Shown here: one piece after another, positions 57,474-64,000 of the stretch
How positions within the stretch are numbered: the first letter of the stretch is position 1
Layout: each line of letters begins with the position of its first letter
Origin: Actinomadura alba
GTDB taxonomy: Bacteria; Actinomycetota; Actinomycetes; Streptosporangiales; Streptosporangiaceae
Direction of reading: 5' to 3'
Length of the DNA stretch: 64,000 nt
Assembly (NCBI RefSeq): GCF_014323705.1
Contig: NZ_JABVEC010000007.1
Coordinates: forward strand, 62,001-126,000
The notes under the pieces: model-generated
Seen by the model: only the letters and a program-made list of their open reading frames with translations
What the model was told of the DNA's origin: nothing
Databases searched by the model: none
Position numbers and translations under genes: made by a program

Positions 57474-58361
57474 TCAGCCACGCTCCTCCGCGACGCGTTC
57501 CCGTACCGCCGGGACGATCTCCTCGGCGAAGCGCCGCAACTGAGTGTCCTGCTCGCCGTCGGCACACAGGATGAAAGTGTCCATGCCGGAGCCCACGGCC
57601 AGGTCGGTGAGCTCGTCGGTCCACTGCTCGACCGGTCCGCGCAGGAAGCCCTCGGACGACCCGGTGGTGATCACGCCGCCGACGTTGTAGAGCCGGCGGA
57701 TGTCGGACGGTTCGCGCCCGGCGTCCGCGGCGGCGGCGTCGATGCGGGCATGGAGCTCCGGCAGCCGGTCCGGGGTCGCCCAGGTCGACGAGGGCAGCCA
57801 TCCGTCCGCCGCCCGCCCGGCCACGCCGAGTGCGCGCGGCCCGGCGACACCGAGCCAGATCTCCATCCGGTGCGCGGGCACCGGGCCGCCGTGGGCGCCC
57901 TTGAGCTGGTAGTGCTCGCCGTCGAACCGCAGGCCGCGCTCGCCGCTCCACACCTTGCGGATGACCGTGACGGCCTCCTCGAGCGCGCCGATGGCGTCCT
58001 TGGGGCTGCGCCGCGGCCCGCCGTACGCCTCGATCGCGTCCCAGAACGCCCCCGCGCCCAGCCCGAGCTCGGCCCGCCCGCCGCTGAGCACATCGAGACT
58101 CGCCGCGGCCTTGGCCAGCACGGCGGGCGGTCGCAGCGGCAGGCTCACGACGTCGGGGAAGACCCGGACCCGTTCGGTGACCGCCGCGATCATGCTGAGC
58201 AGGGTCCAGGTGTCGACGTAGCGCCGCTGGTACGGATGGTCCTGGACACCGATCAGGTCCAGGCCCAGCCGGTCGGCGGTGCGCGCCGTGTCGAGGAGCG
58301 GATCGCTCGCGTTCGGCACCAGGAAATACCCGAACTCCAGTGGCCTTCCGTAGTCACCCAT
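57474..58361 (-). CDS. LLM-class F420-dependent oxidoreductase
   Basis: A 295-aa luciferase-like monooxygenase-fold enzyme. LEFGYFLVPNASDP, GLDLIGVQDHPYQRRYVDTW, SLPLRPPAVLAKAAASLDVLSGGRAELGLGAG and IWLGVAGPRALGVAGRAADGWLPS match the F420-dependent group, common in actinomycetes. The substrate is unknown. It is alone in its transcription unit with unassigned sequence on either side. Confidence 0.9.
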   Translation of the reverse strand: MGDYGRPLEFGYFLVPNASDPLLDTARTADRLGLDLIGVQDHPYQRRYVDTWTLLSMIAAVTERVRVFPDVVSLPLRPPAVLAKAAASLDVLSGGRAELGLGAGAFWDAIEAYGGPRRSPKDAIGALEEAVTVIRKVWSGERGLRFDGEHYQLKGAHGGPVPAHRMEIWLGVAGPRALGVAGRAADGWLPSSTWATPDRLPELHARIDAAAADAGREPSDIRRLYNVGGVITTGSSEGFLRGPVEQWTDELTDLAVGSGMDTFILCADGEQDTQLRRFAEEIVPAVRERVAEERG

Positions 58362-58581
58362 CTCGATCGCCTCCTTGGGCTCCGCTGCTCAGAACCTCCG
58401 CGGCCCGGTCGTTGTTCCGCCGCCGGCACGCACCCGGTCGGCTCGCCGGCCGGGCCGCCACTCGACATGTGATCGGCGGTCATCACGAAGAGGACTTCGA
58501 GATCTGGGACTCTGGTGGAGCGCTGGTGGCGCAGTCGAGGCGGTTCGCCCTGCTCCGCTGACCTCATCTTGCGGCGGCACG

Positions 58582-58603
58582 TTGTCCACAGACCTGTGGA
58601 CAA
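58582..58603. repeat. Perfect inverted pair of DnaA boxes
   Basis: TTGTCCACA-gacc-TGTGGACAA. Both halves equal the actinomycete DnaA-box consensus. It lies 21 kb from oriC in a gene-free interval. Confidence 0.75.
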
Positions 58604-58716
58604 CTTGCCGTACAGCGAGCGACTCCGGCGTTACCGCAGGCCGACGCTCCGCAGTCGGCACATGGGCTGAGCATTGATCATCAATAGGGAGAGTCCGTGC
58701 GGAAGGTCCGCCTAGA

Positions 58717-58738
58717 CCATCCACAGGGCTGTGGAAAA
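58717..58738. repeat. Inverted DnaA-box-like pair
   Basis: CCATCCACA-gggc-TGTGGAAAA, the fourth such element in this 2-kb stretch. Confidence 0.55.
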
Positions 58739-58782
58739 CCTGCGCCGATTCCTGCCCTGATCAGTGATCCGGCGTCCGGTGT

Positions 58783-58842
58783 TCACAGGGCGTGGCCGCC
58801 CACGACCAGCACGACCTTTCCGGTCAACTCCGCGTCGATCAT
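58783..58842 (-). pseudogene. N-terminal stub of a short-chain dehydrogenase
   Basis: A 19-codon frame MIDAELTGKVVLVVGGHAL followed by a stop. The start and GKVVLVxGG match the N-terminus of SDR enzymes, whose cofactor loop should continue TGGxxGIG. A ribosome site GGGGAG stands six bases before the ATG. It lies 43 bases downstream of the RidA-like gene and marks a deletion. Confidence 0.55.
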
Positions 58843-58885
58843 GTTCGCTCCCCCAGGCTCGATGTCGTCACGAGGGCGGATGCCG

Positions 58886-59272
58886 TCACGCCGCGGCGAT
58901 CACTTCGATCTCGACCAGCCAGTCGCTGACCAGGGTCTCGGCGACGATGGCCGTGGTCGGCACCGTTCGGCCGCCGAGGGCCGCCACCCTGGCCTTCGCG
59001 TTCGCCTCGGCGTAGGCGGCGTCGCGCAGGTAGCTGGTGACCCGCACGATGTCGTTCACGGTGAGGCCGGCGGAGCCGAGGATGGCCCGCAGGTTGGACC
59101 AGATGAGGTCGAGCTGCCGGTCGAGCGTGCTCCCGGGCACGCCGTCGGCATCCAGCCCCATCGTGCCGGAGACGAACAGCAACCGCCCGGCGCCTCGTAC
59201 CTCCAGGGCGTGCACGTAGTCGTCGCCGGTGGCGTAGACGCCTTCGGTCGGGTCGTGTGGCACGGTCTGCAT
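58886..59272 (-). CDS. RidA/YjgF-family protein
   Basis: A 128-aa trimeric-fold protein (GAGRLLFVSGTMGLDADGVPG; LIWSNLRAILGSAGLTVNDIVRVTSYL; VEIEVIAAA). The arginine of true imine deaminases, expected in a PARS-type motif, reads VPTTAI here, so deaminase activity is not assured. ATG 59272 has GAGGAG six bases before it. Confidence 0.85.
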   Translation of the reverse strand: MQTVPHDPTEGVYATGDDYVHALEVRGAGRLLFVSGTMGLDADGVPGSTLDRQLDLIWSNLRAILGSAGLTVNDIVRVTSYLRDAAYAEANAKARVAALGGRTVPTTAIVAETLVSDWLVEIEVIAAA

Positions 59273-59351
59273 GGGAGGCTCCTCACCGCCGTGGTCGGAC
59301 CTGCCATTCAACTGCGGGACGGCGGGGCGTCTCCACCGAATTTCCGGCTGC

Positions 59352-60575
59352 TCACAGCACGTTGCGGCGGATGAGGAACGCGAAGGTCAGGGCGGCCGGG
59401 CCGAGCGGGAGCCACAGCGTCATCAGCCGGTAGCCGAGGACTGCTGCCACGATGATGGCCACCGGCACGCCGAGGCCGGCGAGCGTGACGCCGAAGGCCG
59501 CCTCGAGCCCTCCGGCTCCGTTGGGGCTGGGCAGGAACGCCGCCGCGGTGGTGGCCAGCAGGTACGCGCTCGCGACCGAGGGCAGCGCGATGCCGGCCCC
59601 GAGGGCGTGCAGGACCGCGTACAAGGTCAGCACGTGGCAGGCCGTCACCGCCAGTGAGCCGAGGAACAGCTGGGCGAGCCGCTCGGGCCGGCGTCCCAGC
59701 TCTCGCATCCCCTCCCGGCCGGTGCTGAGCGCGACGCCGTACGCGTGGCGCAGGCGCCGGCGCACGCCGCGCAGGCTCAGCGCGGCGGTGACCGCGGTGA
59801 CCAGCAAGACCGCGCCGACCGTGAGCGCGACGCCCGACCGGGCGACGCTGGGAAGGGTCAGCGGGGGCAGTGTGCCCGGGAACGCGGCCAGCACCAGCAC
59901 GAGGGCGACGACGTGGACGATCATGCCGGCGGCGGTGTTCACCGCGATCGCCGCCAGCGCAGCGGGCAGCGTGATGGCCTTCCGCACGAGGAAACGGGCG
60001 TTGACGGCGCCGGCACCCACCCCGGCCGGGCTGAACTGGTTGGCGAACGTCCCGGCGAGCTGGGTGGCCAGCAACGGTACGAACGGGAGCCGCGCGGGCA
60101 CCGAACCCTGCTGCGCGATGGTCGCCGCGACCCAGCTCATGGCGGTCGCCAGCGCCGCCGCGGCGAGCCAGTACGGGTTGCCGGCGAACAGCAGCTCGAT
60201 GCCATGTCCCAAGGTCTGGGCGTTCATGATTGCCCACACCACGAGAACACCCGGAGCGGCCACGGTCAGCAGCAGCCGCAGGAGCCGGCGACGTAGCGGC
60301 GGAGCGGACCGCGCGGCCGGAGCGGCGGTGGCGGCGGCGGTGGCGGCCTCGGCTGTGCCACCGTCGTGGAGCGGAACGTCGCGAACCTGTGCGCCCGCGC
60401 CCGCCGCCCGCGGCCCGATAGCGGGATGCGACCGCCTTTCGAGGGCGACGCCGCCGTGGCCCGGCCGTCCAGGGGCGATGCCGGCCCGGTGTCGCTTGTG
60501 CGCCTCGCGATGCGCGGTGCGAGGACCCCCGGGTCGATCCGCGCCGGTCCTCGTACGCCCCACCGTCGTCGTCAC
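59352..60575 (-). CDS. UPF0104/AglD-like lysylphosphatidylglycerol-synthase-TM protein
   Basis: A 407-aa protein with a proline/alanine-rich N-terminus (1-100) and about eight membrane helices of the UPF0104/LPG-synthase TM type. QLAGTFANQFSPAGVGAGAVNARFLVRK and AFLPSPNGAGGLEAAFGVTLAGLGV are the conserved loops. In related proteins this domain flips or transfers lipid-linked groups. No catalytic C-terminal domain is attached. GTG start at 60575. Confidence 0.85.
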   Translation of the reverse strand: MTTTVGRTRTGADRPGGPRTAHREAHKRHRAGIAPGRPGHGGVALERRSHPAIGPRAAGAGAQVRDVPLHDGGTAEAATAAATAAPAARSAPPLRRRLLRLLLTVAAPGVLVVWAIMNAQTLGHGIELLFAGNPYWLAAAALATAMSWVAATIAQQGSVPARLPFVPLLATQLAGTFANQFSPAGVGAGAVNARFLVRKAITLPAALAAIAVNTAAGMIVHVVALVLVLAAFPGTLPPLTLPSVARSGVALTVGAVLLVTAVTAALSLRGVRRRLRHAYGVALSTGREGMRELGRRPERLAQLFLGSLAVTACHVLTLYAVLHALGAGIALPSVASAYLLATTAAAFLPSPNGAGGLEAAFGVTLAGLGVPVAIIVAAVLGYRLMTLWLPLGPAALTFAFLIRRNVL

Positions 60576-60997
60576 AATCGCTCCTCAGCTGCGGTCATAT
60601 CGCCTGGAACCGTGAAACAAGGGTGTCAACGCGGGCATGCATAATCGCTGGCCCCAGCACCTCAATTGAGGGTGGGGTTTCCCCCACCTCGATGCGCCCG
60701 TCAGCACCAGCCGAGCGCGATGACGTGGGATCGGCGGGTCGTCGACCTGTGTCGCGCGACCTGTCCCCGCAGTGCGCTCAGCGGCGCCCGCCGCCTCGGG
60801 ATCGTCGTCGGTCGGCAGGGTCACCCATGTTCGCGCGCGAGGGTGCGCGCAGGTCGGCGACATGGACGCGGCTGAAGTGGTCGCGTTCCTCGGCGGACCG
60901 ACAGGATTAGGAATCTTGACGAAAAAACATTCGGTGGAACCTTGAATGGGAAGCAAGCAATCACGGCCGACATGCGGACACCCGAATGGAGCGAGCC
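60576..60997. other. Gene-free interval
   Basis: About 420 bases between the UPF0104 and DHFR-like genes. It has a 12-bp palindrome CCTCAATTGAGG at 60660-60671 followed by a small hairpin (ggtgggg/ccccacc, 60671-60688). No convincing gene, though short plus-strand frames exist at 60860-60945. Confidence 0.5.
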
Positions 60998-61615
60998 ATG
61001 AAACTGACGATGACCACCTTCCTGTCGCTGGACGGAGTCATGCAGGGACCCGGAGGGCCCGAGGAGGACCGGAGCGGCGGCTTCGATCGGGGTGGCTGGC
61101 AGTTCCCCTATGCCGACGAGGACATGGGGACGTTCGTCACCGAGTGGTTCTCAGCGGCGGACGGCTTCGTGCTCGGCCGCAGGACCTACGAGATCTTCGC
61201 GGCCTACTGGCCCCAGGTCACCGACGAGGACGACCCGGTCGCGTCCCGGCTCAACAATCTGCCGAAGTACGTCGCCTCGACCACCCTGGACAGGGCCGAC
61301 TGGAACAACTCGACGCTGATCTCGTCGAATGTCGCCGAGGAGGTCGCCAAGCTGAAGGAGCAGCCCGGCAACGAACTCCAGATCCACGGCAGCGGGGCGC
61401 TCGCCCGCACGCTTATGGAACACGACCTCATCGACGAGTACCGCCTGTGGATCTACCCGGTGGTCCTGGGCAGCGGCAGGCGTCTCTTCCAGGACGGCGC
61501 CACGCCGAGCGCTCTGCGCCTGGTCGAGACCAGGACCACCAGCACCGGAGTGGTGGTCCACGTTTACCAGCCGGCGGGCAGGCCGGAATACGGCACTTTC
61601 GGCCTTGACCAGTAG
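60998..61615 (+). CDS. Dihydrofolate-reductase-like (RibD C-terminal) protein
   Basis: A 205-aa protein with the DHFR/RibD fold: [73 protein letters not shown]. This is the common actinomycete YyaP/YwjB-type, of unknown substrate. ATG 60998 is chosen because GGAG lies six bases before it; an ATG four codons upstream is possible. Confidence 0.9.
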   Translation: MKLTMTTFLSLDGVMQGPGGPEEDRSGGFDRGGWQFPYADEDMGTFVTEWFSAADGFVLGRRTYEIFAAYWPQVTDEDDPVASRLNNLPKYVASTTLDRADWNNSTLISSNVAEEVAKLKEQPGNELQIHGSGALARTLMEHDLIDEYRLWIYPVVLGSGRRLFQDGATPSALRLVETRTTSTGVVVHVYQPAGRPEYGTFGLDQ

Positions 61616-61662
61616 TCGGAGCGGCCCGGTCGGCCTGAGACCACCGGGCGCACGAACGGCGC

Positions 61663-62085
61663 TCAGCTCTGGGTCGGGAGGTCTACGGCCGCTCGGAAAG
61701 GCGCGAGGGCGGCCGTGACCTCGTCGAGGCTTCCGCCGTCGGACCAGAGTTCGTGCCACTCGTTGTTCTCCGGCTCGAACGCCCGCGTGAAGACCCGGGC
61801 GGCGAGGTCGCGGAGGTCGGCGTCGACTGTGAAGGGCGACCTGCCGAGGTGGTCCCGCCCGTTGACCCCGATCGGGACGGCCGGGTCGATGCGGGCGGCG
61901 ACCAGGGCGGCCGCGGCGATGGCCGCGTCCAGGTCCGATCCCTCGATGTAGTCGTCAGTGTCCAGGACTCCGGTCATCGCGGTACGCAGGCCGGCCGTGA
62001 CGGTGTCCTCGGGCCCGTCCGACAGGTCCCCGGCGAAGTCGAGCGCGGCGTCGTTCTCCATCGGGCCGGTTCCCCAGGCGCCCAT
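61663..62085 (-). CDS. DUF4259 domain protein
   Basis: A 140-aa protein starting MGAWGTGPMENDAALDFAGDL, the DUF4259 signature, with IEGSDLDAAIAAAALVAARI and a C-terminal helix ending near WHELW. The family is of unknown function and is found mostly in actinomycetes. ATG 62085 has GAGGAG seven bases before it. Confidence 0.88.
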   Translation of the reverse strand: MGAWGTGPMENDAALDFAGDLSDGPEDTVTAGLRTAMTGVLDTDDYIEGSDLDAAIAAAALVAARIDPAVPIGVNGRDHLGRSPFTVDADLRDLAARVFTRAFEPENNEWHELWSDGGSLDEVTAALAPFRAAVDLPTQS

Positions 62086-62235
62086 GTCCCGTCTCCTCAC
62101 GTCGTGTCCAAATGATCGGTGATCACCGTAACGGCGGGCACCGACAGGAGGCCGAGACTTACTCGCGCCTGATCGAGCGGTTCGCAGCGGCGGCCCTTCC
62201 GCTGCGCCGTCGCCGACCCCCTTTTCGATCATCTG

Positions 62236-64000
62236 TCAATCCTCCCGGGACCCGATGGCCTCGGCCGGGTCGGCGGTCAGTGCCAGACGGGCGGGCACGG
62301 CCGTGGCGACCAGGGCGAGCAGCGCGCCGGCCGCGATGACGGCCAGGTAGATGAGCGGCGGGAACGCCGGTCGCGCCGCCCCGGTCATCCCGGCGCCGTA
62401 CGCCGCGAGTGTGGCCAGGGCGATGCCGGTGCCCAGGAGGATTCCGACGAGCGCCACGACGAGTGTCTCCAGGCGCAGCATCCGCAGGATCTGCCGTCGC
62501 GTGGTGCCGATGAGCCGCAGCAGCGCGAACTCGCGGTTCCGCTCGGCGGTGGCCATGGCCAGGGTGTTGACGATGGCGATCGCGGTGAAGGCGATGATCA
62601 GGCCCATGACGACGAGGTTGACCTCGGTGTTCTGGCTCTGCTGCGCCTTTCGCAATGTCTGTGCCTGCTCGGAGGTGAGTACCTGGACGCCGGGGTGGGC
62701 GCGCACCGCTTCGCGCAGCGCGTCAGCCGAGCCGCCGGCGACGAGCACCTGGCGGGGCAGCGGGTCGTCGACGTGCGCGGCGACGACGCCGTACGGCAGC
62801 AGCACGTCGCCGAAGCCCAGCCCGCGGTCGTAGATGGCGGTGACGCGGGCGCGGGCCGGGGTGCCGTCGCCGAGCGTGAGGCGCATCTCGTCGCCGAGGC
62901 GGGCGTGCATGTGCCCGGCGGCGGTGGCGCTGACCGCCATGGTGCCCTCGGCCAGCCGGTCCAGCGACCCGGCGCGGACGCCGGGGTCGATCGTCTGGCC
63001 CAGGCCTTCGGGCGTGACGCCCTGGGCGGCGTACTTGCCGCGTCCGACCCGGATCGTCGACGGCACGATCTCGGTGACCGCGCGCACTCCGGGCAGGGCG
63101 CGGGCGGCGTCGGTGGCGGTGTGCGGCACCCGCCCCGCCAGTACGATCTCGGCCTTCGCCCCTTCGCGGGCCTGGCGGGTCGCGGCGTCGCCGACCGTGG
63201 CGGGCACGAACAGGATCGTGCACGCCATGCCGACCGCGAGGGTGAGCGGGGTGATGACCGAGGCGAGCCGGCGGGTGTTCGCGGTGGTGTTGGCGGCGGC
63301 GAGGTGCCCGCTGACCCGGGACAGCCGCAACGGGACGGCCAGCAGCGTCATGGCGACGCGGGCGATGACCGGGCCGAGCAGCGCGACCGCGACGGCGGCG
63401 AGCACGACCGCGAGGAAGGTCACCGGGGTGGCGGCGGCCTCGGTGTCCAGCCCCTGGAGAACGGCGAGCAGCGTGATGTGCGCGGCGAGGACCACGAGAC
63501 CGATGAGCGTGCGCGCCCACGGCGGCCTGCGCCGCTCCATCGCCGCCTCGGCGAGGGCCTCGGCCGGCCGGATCCGCGCGGTGCGCCGGGCGGACAGGCG
63601 GGCGGCGGCCCAGCCGGCGAGCAGGGTGGCCCCGAGCCCGGCGGCCATCGGGAACGGGCTCAGCACGAGGCCGAGGTTCTGCGGCATCACGCCGTAGTGC
63701 AGGAAGAGCGAGCGCAGCGCCCGCGCGAGGGCCAGGCCCGCGACGGCGCCGAGCAGGCCGGCCGCCAGCCCGACGAGCAGCGCCTCGCGGCCGATCATCC
63801 GCCGGAGCTGCCGGGGCGTGGCGGCCACCGCGCGCAGCAACGCCAGTTCGCGCCGGCGCTGCTCGATCGACAGCGCGAACGTGCCGACCACGACGAGGAT
63901 CGCCACGAGCAGTGAGGTGCCGCCCAGCGCGCCGCCCATGCTGATCAGCGTCACGCGTGCCTTCGACGCGTCGATGAACTCCAGCGGCCCGCGCGCGTCC
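62236..64000 (-). CDS. ABC transporter permease, FtsX-like (partial)
   Basis: At least 588 residues of a large permease with two FtsX-type domains; the 5' end runs off the window. The visible frame continues past the GTG at 63954 with LEFIDASKARV upstream, so the true start lies beyond 64000. EQRRRELALLRAVAATPRQLRRMIGREALLVG is the characteristic first FtsX loop and ATAERNREFALLRLIGTTRRQILRMLRLETLVVALVGILLG is the second. Such permeases pair with an ATPase that should be encoded nearby, outside the window. Likely exports or extracts a lipid or peptide. Confidence 0.88.
   Translation of the reverse strand, partial: DARGPLEFIDASKARVTLISMGGALGGTSLLVAILVVVGTFALSIEQRRRELALLRAVAATPRQLRRMIGREALLVGLAAGLLGAVAGLALARALRSLFLHYGVMPQNLGLVLSPFPMAAGLGATLLAGWAAARLSARRTARIRPAEALAEAAMERRRPPWARTLIGLVVLAAHITLLAVLQGLDTEAAATPVTFLAVVLAAVAVALLGPVIARVAMTLLAVPLRLSRVSGHLAAANTTANTRRLASVITPLTLAVGMACTILFVPATVGDAATRQAREGAKAEIVLAGRVPHTATDAARALPGVRAVTEIVPSTIRVGRGKYAAQGVTPEGLGQTIDPGVRAGSLDRLAEGTMAVSATAAGHMHARLGDEMRLTLGDGTPARARVTAIYDRGLGFGDVLLPYGVVAAHVDDPLPRQVLVAGGSADALREAVRAHPGVQVLTSEQAQTLRKAQQSQNTEVNLVVMGLIIAFTAIAIVNTLAMATAERNREFALLRLIGTTRRQILRMLRLETLVVALVGILLGTGIALATLAAYGAGMTGAARPAFPPLIYLAVIAAGALLALVATAVPARLALTADPAEAIGSRED

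Larger units (their letters stand above)
58362..58782. other. Gene-free interval with two DnaA-box pairs
   Basis: About 420 bases with no supported gene. It contains the perfect inverted DnaA-box pair at 58582-58603 and a second pair at 58717-58738. The oxidoreductase promoter should be at its left edge. Confidence 0.6.

Noticed and set aside
60605..60620. GGAACCGTGAAACA as a third parS site
   Set aside because: Only the right half CGTGAAACA fits; the left half has no match to the consensus.
60585..60956. 123-codon minus-strand frame
   Set aside because: Composition looks random, with no ribosome site or domain; treated as gene-free.

Overview
The window is high-GC actinomycete chromosomal DNA centred on the replication origin. 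The gene order (rpsF-ssb-rpsR-rplI; murJ-pseudokinase-sigM-like-trxB-trxA-parB-parA-rsmG-jag-yidC-yidD-rnpA-rpmH-dnaA-oriC-dnaN-gnd-recF-dciA-gyrB-gyrA-DUF3566-tRNA-Ile) is the one known from Streptomyces and Streptosporangiales. The protein sequences look most like a Thermomonosporaceae/Streptosporangiales member such as Actinomadura or Actinoallomurus. That placement is inference from gene order and family resemblance only.

Layout. 0.1-2.2 kb: ribosomal protein/SSB operon on the minus strand plus a 56-codon coiled-coil ORF. 2.3-5.8 kb: small membrane protein, endonuclease IV, an orphan barstar-like protein, a LuxR-type regulator divergent from an aldo/keto reductase. 5.9-11.6 kb: minus-strand envelope operon (DUF5318, class A PBP, GT87 and PIG-V-like glycosyltransferases). 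11.7-15.1 kb: PadR regulator with its operator, inositol-phosphate synthase, MFS transporter. 15.1-18.5 kb: bioA, CCA-adding enzyme, divergent YbaK-like deacylase. 18.6-27.3 kb: DUF6049 protein, murJ, pseudokinase, ECF sigma, zinc anti-sigma, trxB, trxA. 27.4-34.5 kb: GNAT, parB/parA with two parS-like sites, rsmG, DUF6458, khpB, yidC, yidD, rnpA, rpmH. 35-47.9 kb: dnaA, oriC at about 37.1-37.5 kb, then dnaN, gnd, recF, dciA, gyrB, gyrA and the DUF3566 protein, all on the plus strand. Genes on both sides mostly point away from the origin.

The canonical block ends at tRNA-Ile (47994-48067). Next to it lies an eroded island (about 48.1-52.9 kb): a frameshifted, truncated tyrosine recombinase, an IS30-type transposase fragment, a truncated DUF5919-like C-terminus, an intact inositol-monophosphatase-like gene, a truncated nucleotide-kinase-like ORF, a second murG-like gene, a low-molecular-weight phosphatase and the tail of a DegT/StrS aminotransferase. 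From 53 to 64 kb follows accessory DNA: a Qnr/MfpA-like pentapeptide protein, an HxlR regulator divergent from an MBL-fold hydrolase, an alpha/beta hydrolase, a degenerate Nudix protein, an F420-type oxidoreductase, a RidA-like protein, a flippase-like membrane protein, a DHFR-like protein, DUF4259 and a partial FtsX-type permease. Gene fragments (antiporter tail, SDR head) are scattered through it.

Points of most interest: the island cassette; intergenic inverted pairs of DnaA boxes outside oriC; the DnaA linker built of a YPQQ-type repeat; repeat expansion in dciA read in two frames; and a SigR-type promoter (GGAAT-N18-GTT) before trxB. No CRISPR array, rRNA operon or complete insertion sequence was seen.
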